Source: Rozella allomycis CSF55
Lineage: Eukaryota; Rozellomycota
NCBI GenBank assembly: GCA_000442015.1
Contig: KE560765.1
Location: forward strand, 1 to 55,366
Direction: 5' to 3'
Length of the DNA stretch: 55,366 nucleotides
This document shows positions 10,250 through 20,617 of the stretch, one piece after another; within the stretch, counting starts at the first letter, position 1; every line of letters starts with the position of its first letter. The notes below the pieces were generated by a model, which saw only the letters and a list, made by a program, of their open reading frames with translations, had not been told where the DNA came from and searched no databases. A program made the translations under genes and the position numbers.

Positions 10250-11657
10250 ATGCAAAATGAAGTTGGGCAACTGGGTACTGTAGCGTTTATTATTGCGGGG
10301 TTTTTTGCATTGTCTGCTACATTTGTTACCTTTTTATCAACACTTTTACATTTGAAAAATTATAAAAGGCCAGATTTGCAAAGATCTATAATCAGAATAT
10401 TTATGATGATACCAATTTATTCATTAACTTCTTGGCTATCTTTAGCGTTTGTTTCTTTATCCAAGTATTTAGAAGTTATCAGGGATGTGTATGAAGCTTT
10501 TGTAATTTATGTCTTCTTTTCGTTGTTGGTTAATTTATTGGATGGTGAAAGAGCTCTTATAACAAGTTTGGCCAAAGTGCCTCCCACACCACATGCATTC
10601 CCCGTTAATATATTTTTGGAGCCAATTAAAGTAAGAATTCAGCAGGCTCAAAATATAGATTGGAGATCCAAATAATTTTTTGATGATAAAGAGAGGTATC
10701 GTCCAATTTATTATAGTAAAGCCTGTTTTGGCTGTATTTATTCTCTTCTTGAAGTTTTGCGGTTGGTATCATGAAGGCTACATCGCTTGGGATTCTTCGT
10801 TTTTATGGATAGCGATATTTTACAACATATCCGTTACATTGGCCATGTACTTTTTAATTATCTTTTATCTTGGCACGAGAACAATATTAAAGGCTCATGG
10901 AACGACATTAAAATTTATATGCGTTAAAGCAGTCGTATTTTTTTCTTTTTGGCAAGGCATAATTATTTCAGTAGCAGTTTATTTCGATGTTATACGCGGA
11001 AGTAACAATTTCTTAAATTCTTGAATAGATCAAAAATACACAGCAGACAATATTGCGTCAGCCATTCAGGATTTCAGTATGTGCATTGAAACTTTTCTTA
11101 TTTCCATAGTTCACTTTTTTGCTTTTAGTCATAAAGACTATAGTGAACTTAATTCTGGTAGATTTCCTCTTTTAACTGCCGTCAAGGACTTTGTTGGGTT
11201 TCAAGACATTCTTCAAGATTCTTTGCATACATTTAAAGGTCAAATTTATGAGACGAGCGAGGAAAGACGTGCAAGGCGGCATGGCGGCGATAGCGAATAT
11301 CTTCTAAACAAATCAAGGAAAATTAGCATCTTGGATTTTCTCAAAAATATTTTCTCCCTTTTTATTCCAGGTAGCCTTTCACCCATCTTTTCATTAACGA
11401 TAAATTCCGATGCAGATTCAGAAACATCCTTTTTAATGTCCGCATCTGCTAGATACCCGTCAATCACACCTAATAGACCCAAATATACAAATGTAGATGA
11501 CTTATGTACTGTCAGTTTCCCTGATATTAATCCAAATGATGATATAGAAAAGCTTTATAATGAGAGTAGAAGATTGCGCTATGGCGACTACAATTTTCCT
11601 GTCTTGGAAAGCAAAAAAGTTTTGATGAATAAAAACAATCCGCTAAGGCGTGCATAA
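10250..11657 (+). CDS. TMEM184 / organic solute transporter alpha family membrane protein
   Basis: A multi-pass protein of the Solute_trans_a family (PF03619; TMEM184, Ost-alpha, plant LAZ1). Landmarks are 'MMIPIYSLTSWLSLAF', 'RDVYEAFVIYVFFSLLVN', 'RGIVQFIIVKPVLAV', 'GTRTILKAH' and 'DFSMCIETFLISIVHFFAFS'. Two introns of 27-28 nt occur after 'EPIK' and 'VIRG'. About seven membrane helices precede a ~170-residue hydrophilic C-terminal tail. An ATG at 10208 also opens this frame, but 10250 begins the family-like N-terminus (MQNEVGQLGTVAF); 10208 would overlap the opposite-strand CHMP1 start. The transported substrate cannot be inferred. Confidence 0.88.
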
Positions 11658-11690
11658 AATAAATAAACTTGCGAATTTGTTGAATTTATT

Positions 11691-12729
11691 TCAAAATATA
11701 TTGATAAATGAAATTAATGAATCCAAAAATCTCGCCGGCAAGAAATCCAAAACATAAAATATACAGGCGTCCAATCCAACAAGATATCTGGTCATTGGAT
11801 AAGAACTTGTAACAGCGTGTTCAATACATCTAGTAACGGCCATTGGGTGAATAGCGTTAAAGTTCATTATTCGAAATAGCCTGGTAAAGCTTTCAATTTG
11901 TTTCGAGTATATTCTCCTTAAGTTTTCATCCGTTTCATCAATGGTTTGTGATTCTTTTTGAAACATTTTACCCCAAATTCTTGATTTAATTGCGCCTATT
12001 TTATAAACTAGTTTGTAATACCTACCTGGTTGAACCAATGAAACGCTAACGCGATGTGGTCTTAATTCTCTTCTTAAACAATCCGCCATCATTTCCATTG
12101 ATCCCTTTGCCATACTCTTATCCTTTAAAAATCACTTTTTACCAATACGAAGTCACTAATGGAATACCAGAAAACCCCAGAATACTACCTACAATAACGA
12201 TTCTTCCGCCCGAAGATCGGAGCATCGGCATAAACTTTTTGGACAGATAATACGGTCCCTTTATCATAGTGTCGAATATTTCTTGAGTAGAATCATCTTT
12301 GGTGCATTCCATTGGCGAAAAATCAACAGATCCTGCATTGTGAATAAGAGCGACCAAATTAGCCCCTTTCGATCGTAATAATTCAGAAACATTAGTAAAC
12401 ATAGTGTTTATCTGTTCGTTAAATTGAACATCACATAATATCGGACATATATTTTGGTGGACATTGTTTAAGATATCGGCATGCTCCCTTTTACGGACAA
12501 CAGCAATTACCATAAATCCCTTGTATGCTAATTGAAAGGATGTTTCAAATCCTATTCCTGAGCTACATCCGGTGATTATAATGGCGTTCTTTGCGGAATA
12601 TGGGATTGGCTTGTAATAACTTTGAATGTTGAAAAAGTTCACTACAAATCCAAAACAAGCAGAAGCCAGAAATTGTATGTTATTGATCCATTGTGCAATG
12701 AAGGTTAAAAATCCCGTATATAGACTCAT
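11691..12729 (-). CDS. membrane-anchored short-chain dehydrogenase/reductase (retinol/17-beta-HSD type)
   Basis: A NAD(P)-dependent oxidoreductase. An N-terminal hydrophobic segment (residues ~5-35) is followed by the cofactor motif 'IITGCSSGIGFE', then 'LIHNAGSVDFSP' and 'GGRIVIVGSILGFSG'. A 28 nt intron ending ...AAGAG restores the catalytic 'YCMAK' (YxxxK) and runs into 'GSMEMMADCLRRELRP'. A second 30 nt intron restores 'VSLVQPGAIKSRIW'. The layout resembles the classical SDR9C/17-beta-HSD2/retinol dehydrogenase branch, probably ER-bound and acting on a lipid or retinoid-like substrate. The gene converges on TMEM184 with 33 bp between stop codons. Confidence 0.85.
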
Positions 12730-12831
12730 ACGTCTTAGGACTTAGCGTGCAAGCTCGTGGCGGTTCAAATCATATATTTAGACTTCAAAGTTAATTTAAA
12801 GACATAACTACCTTTAAGATAAATAGATTTA

Positions 12832-13551
12832 TTAAAGATGCGGATTAGAAATGTCTATAGAGTTGCAAAAATTTACAAGAGTTGTAGGACATAACAAATC
12901 ATTGGCATTGTTTAGATTAGAAGAGCCGCCTGTTGAAGGATATTGATTTACGGATTCATTTAATTCAAAACTCTCGTTTGGAAACTCTAGAGAACTTGAC
13001 GATCTTTTCAAAATGGAGTGCAGTGACATTGGAGAATTTTGGGCCGATGGTTGACACTGTTCTTGAGGTTGTAGAAATGAGTTGACTATTGGAAAAGACG
13101 CATAGTTTTCTGAAGACAATATTGGTGGTAAACACTTGTTAGAATTTTCACGCTTTCTTTTTGCATTTAAACGCAATGATTGATTCATTATTCGCCATAC
13201 TAATAATTTAATTTTTGGCTCCCATTTGAAAGTAGATAGAAGGAATAGATCTTCCCTTCTAGATGTTGGCCAATCAGCGCTAATCCATGCGAGGGCGTGC
13301 CCGACAGTTTTGGCATCGTAATCTTTGAAGATGGTTCTTAACCGTGTGACCACGTAGTGCATGTTATGAGGATTTCTGGCCCAACTGTAAAAGTTTGTTT
13401 CGTATAACGAATCCATCATTTTCATAGTTTCATCAACGGCCTTAAAGTCCCCTTTTGGATATGAATGATTTCAATTACTTGGTACAATTGGTTTACGAAT
13501 GAACAATGATTTTTTCTTGGAGAATAAATTGTTTTGAAGGGATACTGGCAT
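12832..13551 (-). CDS. conserved-looking protein of unknown function
   Basis: Two exons joined by a 27 nt intron (after 'RKPIVP') give about 230 residues. The N-terminal 100 residues look folded, with aromatic-rich text such as 'LYETNFYSWARNPHNMHYVV', 'VGHALAWISADWPTSRRED' and 'LLVWRIMNQSL'. The rest is low-complexity, rich in Ser/Asn/Pro with a basic patch 'NAKRKREN' that may be a nuclear signal. I do not recognise the family. The start chosen is the first ATG of the 5' exon (13551), but the frame is open further upstream. Confidence 0.6.
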
Positions 13552-13628
13552 TTGCAAACGGAACTTAAAGCCAGTTGCTAATTCAGGACTGGCGGAGGAA
13601 AACGATACCAAGGATAAAATTTAATACT

Positions 13629-15216
13629 CTAAATAAATAATTTTATTTTCTTAACATTTTCATTAGATATTTCTAACTTTTTTTTGTGATTGGAAGAAAA
13701 AATATCACCAGATTCTCTTAATTGATTTGAGGAGCCTGAATTGCTTACTAAAAATAAATCTATAAACGCATGTTTAACCATTTACCATTTTTTAATAGAA
13801 AAGCATCATCATTTAATTCTTCAGGCAATAATAAGTCTTTAAATATCAAAGTGCAGCCAGGCAAAGTTCCCAATGCGCATGGAGCGAAATCGTAATCGAC
13901 ATTCCATTTCGCCGATACCCTTGTATCATCTAAAACCATTTCTTGTGATTTTAGAGTTTGGACAAATGATTCTATTTTTTCCAATTTCTCGTCCGCACCG
14001 TCCAAATCGAAATCATCAGTCACATGAATTATTCTCAAAGTTTCTCGTGCAAAATTTGCGTAAAATTCTGCTTTTTGTCTTTCCTCTTGTCTAAAGAAAT
14101 CAAATGATGTGAGCAAAGAGTGCATTAACTTTGCTGATGCCGTGTTAAGACTCTGTTTAAGAGTATCATATATGTCGCTAACATCATCATTGCTGAATTC
14201 ATTAAATTTTTGAACCAAAAATAGAACCCATTCAGTCAAACAAAGTGAATAACTCAACCCATAATTCTTTTCCTTAGTGTCTTCATTGTAGTTGCAGATA
14301 TAAGATATTATTTGTTCCATCAAATAAAACAAAAACTCCAAGTTTTGTGTTTGAAGCGCTTCTAATATTGGTAGCCACATATTGAATAGCACTTGCAATT
14401 CTGCTGTCTCTGTTCTTTTCCTAATTCAATGAATCATATTGTTTTGTACCTTTTATTTGATGGAACAATGAACCCAGGTTCTAAGAGAATAGGAACAACA
14501 ACTTCAGATACACATTCTTTGAACGCCGACAAATCTGAATAAAGTTTATCAAGTTTTTCTTGCATTGCTGGATCTTCTTTAATATTCTTTATTTCTTTTT
14601 TCATATTATATTTTTGAATTTTTTTATATTCTTGCAAGAAATTACGAGCTTGAACTTTGCAATCTTCCAGAACATCTTTTTGAACATCCCAAAAGTTCTC
14701 CTTGAGCCATTTAAGGGCCTAATTAGATCAATAAAATGTTCATACATGCTTACAAGAAGACTTTAATAAATCCAGAGAGGGCATATCAGAATGAGTGGCG
14801 TCATGTCGAAGATCAACAAAATATCTAGGAAATCCGATTTCTTCAGCGATTCTAGTGAGAGATCGTGCATAAAGACTTTTTTGATACGGATCCAGCATTC
14901 CATTCACAAATCTAAATACAACTACTTTAGATCTTTACCTTATGAAAATAGAAGAAAGCAAAAATCTAAAAGACGTAGCTGAAAGAAACGGCTCATTATC
15001 TAAGGCCTCTATTATTTGTGAGGTGATTTCGACAGCTATAGGAATATTTCCTCTCAAAGACCACATTTTAATCTGTTGTATAAATCATAAAGACCTTACG
15101 TGTGATATTCCTTTAACACGTTCATCCAAAAAGGAATTAAACAATAAAGACTTTACATACTCTTTCTCTTCATGGTTAATCCAAGGTACTATTCTTGGTA
15201 GTTTTCTGATCTGCAT
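13629..15216 (-). CDS. LAS1: LAS1 pre-rRNA (ITS2) endoribonuclease
   Basis: The HEPN-type nuclease of the Las1-Grc3 complex, which cleaves ITS2 during 60S ribosome maturation. Exons join through introns of ~26-37 nt. The N-terminus is 'RIVPWINHEEKEYVKSLLF' (Las1 W..W/EE pattern), then 'RGNIPIAVEITSQIIEAL' and 'FRFVNGMLDPYQKSLYARSL'. The catalytic HEPN motif is 'DLRHDATHSDMPSL' (RHxxxH). A coiled-coil linker and the C-terminal part with 'AKWNVDYDFAPCALGTLPGC' follow. A 26 nt intron near the end replaces an apparent stop at ~13760 and extends the protein to a basic tail at 13629. The tRNA-Ser gene lies 137 bp upstream. Confidence 0.88.
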
Positions 15217-15352
15217 ATTCAAAAAAATTAGTCCTCAAGTCTAAGCCTCTCAAAAATTGGACACTCGACTTTGGCAAAAAGTAAATAGGAATCACATCAA
15301 ATGCAGAAAAGCAAAAAATTGTAAAAGAATTTGGCCAAGGAGGCAAAAGAAA

Positions 15353-15433
15353 CGACAGCGACAGGACTCGAACCTGTGCGGGTAAACCCACATGCTTTCT
15401 AGGCATGCTCCTTAACCACTCGGACACGCTGTC
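15353..15433 (-). tRNA. tRNA-Ser(AGA)
   Basis: 81 nt, no intron. The acceptor stem GACAGCG/CGCTGTC pairs perfectly, with discriminator G. The anticodon loop CTAGAAA reads AGA. A long variable arm follows, as expected for serine, and the T arm is CAGGTTCGAGTCCTG. It lies between LAS1 and the TMEM249-like gene. Confidence 0.95.
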
Positions 15434-15452
15434 ATGAAGAAATGAAATTGAT

Positions 15453-16340
15453 TTATTGATTTAGAGCGGTATTACTTAAGCTGCAGTTCTTTTCAATATT
15501 CAGGCGCTCTTCCATACTCTTTGTCAAACTTCTTAATATTTCCGCTTTTAGTTCCGGTCTTATTTGCCGTACTCTATCTACATTCGCAATTATATATGTT
15601 GATTACGATGCTTGGAGGTGTTCGCTTCATCAAAGTAGTTTAGTTGCAGAGCCTCGGCAATTTTTTGACCAAAGTCCCTTAGTGCATCAACATTGTCAGT
15701 TGCTCCTGAAATCCTAACACCTTCAATACAGTATCCACCTAAATGCAAATAAAACAGTCGCTTTCCCAAACCTGTATTACAATGAATTAGAAAATACTTC
15801 CGCGGGGTTGCCTCATAAGTCTTACGTAAATGTTATACAAAGGCCCACACGTTTTAATTTCTTTGCCTATTTTATAAGTGTACTGTTTCTTTTTTAGATC
15901 CAAGATGTAGAATCGTTTGTCCTTGTACATGTATCTATGATTTAGACAATATCTTGTTACACCATGGATAGGCATCCAACAAAAATGCCAATTGGAAGTA
16001 ATGAAAATCCCTGAAATAAAGAGACCTCCTATTCGTACTTGAAAAATAGAGTTTCGGGCAATAGCTTCAGCAATGAAAAGAAACGACAGAATGACCACTA
16101 CAAGCAATGACCAGTACAGCCTCTGATACCGAACTTCCAAGACCATTTCAGAAATTAAACATATAACGATTTACCATTTTCACTGCTAGTTACAAATGGA
16201 TACACTCGGTTTTCTTGTATTTTCCGCTTTAGGACTTGTTCTGGCTTTTCAGAGAAAATAGTTGATGAGAATCTTGCGAAATGACTTGGTATTTTGAGAA
16301 CCTCTTTGGTTTTCGAAGATTTCGAAGGGCGACGCGACAT
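15453..16340 (-). CDS. TMEM249-like protein (CatSper channel accessory subunit)
   Basis: TMEM249 is known as a subunit of the CatSper sperm calcium channel and of related flagellar complexes. Four exons join: an N-terminal tail ('KPEQVLKRKIQENRVYPFV'), then 'RYQRLYWSLLVV' into two membrane helices, then 'LYNIYVRLMRQPRGSLGKR', 'LFYLHLGGYCIEGVRISG', 'DFGQKIAEALQLNYFDEAN' and a charged tail. A 26 nt intron (donor just after 'RQPRG') and a 29 nt intron near 'SKHH' are clear; the first intron (about 41 nt) is less certain. The 'YN(I)YVRL' and 'LNLNYFD'-like blocks are the family signature. Its presence implies a flagellated stage. Confidence 0.72.
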
Positions 16341-16400
16341 TGAGGGGCGCAGTTACATAAATGATAAGAGGCATATAAAACACTGTCCGCCTTCAACACA

Positions 16401-16472
16401 TCTCCCATGGTGTAATGGTTAGCACTTTGGACTTTGAATCCAACAATCTGAGTTCGATTCTCAGTGGGAGAG
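16401..16472 (+). tRNA. tRNA-Gln(TTG)
   Basis: 72 nt, no intron. The acceptor stem TCTCCCA/TGGGAGA pairs fully. The D arm (GTGTAATGGTTAGCAC), the anticodon loop with TTG and the T arm (CTGAGTTCGATTCTCAG) match eukaryotic tRNA-Gln. It sits 60 bp upstream of the divergent TMEM249-like gene. Confidence 0.95.
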
Positions 16473-16582
16473 TTCTTTTTGATTTATTTGTAATCTCTCT
16501 GTTTTCACCCTTTGCTATTATTTTTATTTGAATGTTAAATTAAAAGTTAAAGACCCTTAATATTATAACTAGAATTTTTAGG

Positions 16583-19417
16583 CAAGTATTCGTATTTCCT
16601 GTCGTGGCTTGTATGCTTCAAAAACTACTTTACCTATTAGACAAGGAAAATGATGAAGAAAACTTGACTCTGTTGAACAGTTCAATTCAAGTGTGTTTAA
16701 AAGAAACTAGTATATGCCACCCTATAGTTTCACTCCATCTTTCACTGCACGTACTGTTATCAAAGTTCAAGGCTGTGAAATATGTGAATTTAAAGTTGGC
16801 CATTCTAGACACGATAACGATAATAGTAAATAATTTGGAGAGTGTGGATGCTGTTGCACCTGGCGTGTTATCAGCTATGACGAGTTTTGTGATTTCGTCG
16901 CCGGTGAAAACGCAGCACATGTTGTTGGTGAAGAGTGTGGAGATTGTGTCGCTTGTTGTGTGCAAGTTGTGTGAGCACCAAATAGAGCCTATAGTTGGGA
17001 TGTTGAAGAGATTGGAGATGCTGGTTGTGCATGATCATTTTAGGGTGAGGCAAGCGGTGTGTGAATTTGCGCGGAGTGTTATTATGGATTTTGACACATT
17101 GGCAAAGCGCAAGGAGTATTTGCCGTCGTTGTTGAAGATATTGGTTGTTGGGAGGATGGATGAGTATGAAAGTGTGTCGAGTGTGTGTATGATGAGTTTG
17201 GTTGAGATGAAGTGTTTTGATGGTGAGATGAGCAGGGTTGTGAAGATATCGTTTCATGAAGAGTTGCAGAGGATGAAGGGGCTGATGGTGAAGAGCGAGA
17301 GGGAGCAGAATTTTGTGTTGAAGGTGTTGAGTGGGTATTTGGTAGCGTTTCGCGAGTTGGATGAAGAGATATCGAGTGTGAGTTGTGAATGGATGATGCG
17401 TTGGATGATCAAGATGATAAAGTTTGAGTATTCTGATGTGAAGATTATAACAGAACTATCGGTGAATGCAGAGTTTGAGAGTGTTGATAGTGTGGAGATT
17501 CCGATAGAGAGGCTTTTGTTTGCAAGTGATTGTAGAGTGCAAAAGTCGATTGAGTTGTTGATTGAATTGATTGGGAGGTGTTTTCCAGTTGAAGAATTGA
17601 TGAAATTTTTTGAGAGTAAATTGGAGTGTGAAGTTGAAGATGTGGAATTACCGCAAGTGTTGTATATTTTGAGTGTGATTGTTAACAGTTGGAGTAATGA
17701 CTCTAAAGTTACCAAATACTTCAATATTAGTGAGATTAATGATGAGAACAAGGAGAACACTGAGAACAAAGATAATAAGGAGCACAAAGATAATAATAAT
17801 AAGGAGAACAGTGATATTAATGAACATTCAATTCCAGTGATTGTTAAAGAGAGTGTTTGTAAGATTAATGAATTGTTGAATAATTTGACTGTGTTGAATA
17901 AACCATCAACATTGGTGGAGTGCCAGTTGTATTCAATGGAGAGTGAGAATAAATCCGTTTCACATTTTAATAGAATAATAATTTCAAAATGTTTGCTTGG
18001 TTATTCAATCTTGGCGTGTTCAAAAGTGTTAAGATTAGAGTATAAGCCACTATTAATAAATTCGTTGTTTGTTTTGCTAGTTCTATCAGGGGATAATTTG
18101 TTGATAATAAATGAAATAGCGATGAAATGTTTTAATAAAATATCCAAGTATTGTGGGTATGAATCATGTAAAGAATTGTTGATGGATAATATGGATTATG
18201 CGTTGAATGCAACGAGTATAAAATTGTTGACTATTAATGAAAACCCATCAGCGTTGAAAGTTTTAATTTCTTTGATTAATTTTCTTCACATTGAAGTTTT
18301 GCCGTTTGTTTCAGATTTATCAATTCAATTGTTTGATTTGTTGGAAGAATTTTCAGAATCAAAATTTATTCAATTTGGAATTTTAAAATCTTTTCAATTA
18401 ATCTTTTCTTTAATCAAAGATGAAAAAGATTTCAATAAATTAAAATTTGTTTCTGAATTTTGTAAAAATACTTTAAATAAAATTGAAAATTTGTTATTGA
18501 ATGATTCAATGCAAATTAGAGTTATTGTTATTAGATTATCATCAGACATTGTTAGATCTTTTTTTCACTCTTCTTCAGAAAGTAGATCTGCAAAGAATTC
18601 AGAAAATATTAATTCTTCAGAAACAGAAAATAGATCTGGGATTATTTCTTGGTTTTCTAGAAATTGGAAAATTTTATTCAAAAGATTAATTAATGATAGA
18701 TCAAATCCTTTCATCATCGAAGCCACTCTAGATCTCTTTTCTTCTTTAGCTGAATGCATTGAAGATTTTTTCAGTCACAAATATTTAGAATCTGAATTGT
18801 TTAGATTATTTGAAATTTGGTTATTAAATAAATCTTTTCAAAGGCACTCTTCTGAATTTGATCTTTTAGGAAAGAAAATTTCTTCAAATCTAATCTTGGA
18901 AAATTCATTAATTCATTCTACTCCAAGTTGGTTAATCACAAATGCAAGTAAAGAAGCAAATTTAATTACAAATACAAAAAGTGATCATTCCTCAAATAAT
19001 TACTCACATTCTAATAGTCTAAATTTCACAAATGAATATTCTCCAAATTCAACTTCAATTAAACTTTACAAATCAATCTTAAAATCTTTCATTTCTATTT
19101 CACTCCATTTAAAATTACAAAGATTTCACATTTCTGTTCTATTCAATCTCACAATGGAATTTCTATTCAAAATTGTTCCTTCTCTTCCAAGAAACTTTCA
19201 CAATGAAATTGTTGATTTAATTATTCAATGTATCAAAGTTTGGTGTGATTTATTTCCTGAATTCATTTGGTTCAATTTCAACATTCGATCCCAACACTTG
19301 AATAATGAACACATATCTCCTTTCTACACGGTCTACTCACACTTGAAAATTAAATCTACTCCTTTTTCAAATCACATCATTTCCAAACTAGAGAAGATTA
19401 TTCAACTGCCAAATTAA
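16583..19417 (+). CDS. TTI1: TELO2-interacting protein 1 (TTI1), HEAT-repeat protein
   Basis: The Tel2-Tti1-Tti2 (TTT) complex stabilises PIK-related kinases such as TOR, ATM and ATR. The ~940-residue frame is all-helical HEAT-like. Family blocks seen are 'FVFPVVACMLQKLL' (compare 'ILFPLRFTLK' in human TTI1), 'CFNKISKYCGYESCKELLMD' (compare 'VCRACGYDSLQHLI'), 'VLPFVSDLSIQLFDLL', 'NDSMQIRVIVIRL', and a C-terminal 'FPEFIWFNFNI'. The coding signal starts right after a likely splice acceptor at ~16582, so a short 5' exon with the real ATG is probably missing; the first in-frame ATG is 16613. An internal Asn/Lys/Glu-rich low-complexity insert lies around residues 385-410. Codon usage shifts from G-rich at the 5' half to A/T-rich at the 3' half. 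Confidence 0.8.
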   Translation, partial: QVFVFPVVACMLQKLLYLLDKENDEENLTLLNSSIQVCLKETSICHPIVSLHLSLHVLLSKFKAVKYVNLKLAILDTITIIVNNLESVDAVAPGVLSAMTSFVISSPVKTQHMLLVKSVEIVSLVVCKLCEHQIEPIVGMLKRLEMLVVHDHFRVRQAVCEFARSVIMDFDTLAKRKEYLPSLLKILVVGRMDEYESVSSVCMMSLVEMKCFDGEMSRVVKISFHEELQRMKGLMVKSEREQNFVLKVLSGYLVAFRELDEEISSVSCEWMMRWMIKMIKFEYSDVKIITELSVNAEFESVDSVEIPIERLLFASDCRVQKSIELLIELIGRCFPVEELMKFFESKLECEVEDVELPQVLYILSVIVNSWSNDSKVTKYFNISEINDENKENTENKDNKEHKDNNNKENSDINEHSIPVIVKESVCKINELLNNLTVLNKPSTLVECQLYSMESENKSVSHFNRIIISKCLLGYSILACSKVLRLEYKPLLINSLFVLLVLSGDNLLIINEIAMKCFNKISKYCGYESCKELLMDNMDYALNATSIKLLTINENPSALKVLISLINFLHIEVLPFVSDLSIQLFDLLEEFSESKFIQFGILKSFQLIFSLIKDEKDFNKLKFVSEFCKNTLNKIENLLLNDSMQIRVIVIRLSSDIVRSFFHSSSESRSAKNSENINSSETENRSGIISWFSRNWKILFKRLINDRSNPFIIEATLDLFSSLAECIEDFFSHKYLESELFRLFEIWLLNKSFQRHSSEFDLLGKKISSNLILENSLIHSTPSWLITNASKEANLITNTKSDHSSNNYSHSNSLNFTNEYSPNSTSIKLYKSILKSFISISLHLKLQRFHISVLFNLTMEFLFKIVPSLPRNFHNEIVDLIIQCIKVWCDLFPEFIWFNFNIRSQHLNNEHISPFYTVYSHLKIKSTPFSNHIISKLEKIIQLPN

Positions 19418-19512
19418 ACCTCCACACTTGATAATTCTATATCAAACTATTAAACTGTAACTATTCCAATAATACTATTCAATAAATTTTTAACTATTTT
19501 TATTTATGCTGC

Positions 19513-20447
19513 CTACTTTTGTGACTTTTTGTTGGTTAACATCCTCGGTATCATCAGCACAAGAAACATTGCCAAAAACAACTTCACATTACTCCAACTA
19601 AACCAATCAATCCCATCCAACGACTTTATCGAATTCAAATTCTCTCCCATCTGAACATATATCCACGACGGCACAGACACCCCTATCTCACATCCACTTA
19701 CTCCCTACCAACCATCGTCGACACAAAAAACATCCTCAACGGCACATTGCTATGCGGCGCCAGTATATTAACACTCCAATTAGGCACCACCGGCGCAACC
19801 CTCAGCAGAAACATATACATCATCAAATTATCAGTACCCGTCGCTACCTATCATACACCAACAAATGCTCTACCCGTCTACGAAACGTAGCCAACCGTTC
19901 TTTCGGTATAAACCGCACTCCAACCTCCCTGGAAATCAAATAGCACACAGTCGCACCAATCGACGAGCACTATCATCTCCAATCATACATTTTACCATGC
20001 AAACTGATACAAGTCCAAGTAGTGAGCCGAAAAGGTAGCCGCCGATAATACNGAAAAGGTAGCCGCCAATGATACTCATTACAAATGAACCAGGAATCAT
20101 AAAAGATTGCAGACTTTGAATATAATGGATGTTTCTTACATTATGTATAACGAGCAGTACATGGCATAGACGTAATAGTGGTGGGTTTTCTGGATTGCTT
20201 CCAGTTCAATCGCCAAGTTGCGTAATTCTGAGAGAGTTTTCGGGATACATGCGTTTAATGTGTTTATACGAGGAAGATTGCAGTAGCTGTATACCAACAG
20301 TGCGAAAATGCATGTGATGAACAGNGAATTTTTTGTCAATTTTGTTGAATCTTTTCTTTTTCCTTTGTATCTGCTTGTTGCAGAGTAGTTTAATGGTTTT
20401 AATGGAACATCTAGGCCATCAAATTCGTCTGAACTGGAGACTGTCAT
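19513..20447 (-). CDS. TMEM41/VTT-domain (DedA-like) ER membrane protein
   Basis: VTT proteins (TMEM41B, VMP1) are ER lipid scramblases used in autophagy and lipid handling. The cytosolic N-terminus 'SDEFDGLDVPLKPL' is followed by a helix and 'AIELEAIQKTHHYYVYAMYC'. Next come 'FIQSLQSFMIPGSFVMSIIG' and 'GYLFGSLLGL', then 'FLLRVAPVVPNWSVNILAPH' (the family 'R..P..PNW..N..AP' motif), 'GVSVPSWIYVQMGENLNSI', and an 'LTNKKSQK' tail. Two Ns (20052, 20325) fall inside; the first lies between two copies of a ~20 nt segment. Several short introns are needed and were not all placed. Confidence 0.78.
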
Positions 20448-20617
20448 TTGCGATTTGTAAATGTATGATTTTCAAACCTGCAAATTCAAATTTCAGTTAA
20501 ACAAATTACAAACATAAGAGTAAAAACTAATTTTTACCTCATTGATAATCACCAAGCAACTATATTAATGTAGCATGTGATTTTATTGAGTAAATTTCCC
20601 AAACCCAATCTAAATTG

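Noticed and set aside
15176-15427. Minus-strand open frame of 83 codons beginning 'MSEWLRSM'
   Set aside because: It is the translation of the tRNA-Ser gene and the flank before LAS1.
16871-17787. Minus-strand open frames opposite TTI1
   Set aside because: Low-complexity shadows of a well-supported plus-strand HEAT-repeat gene.
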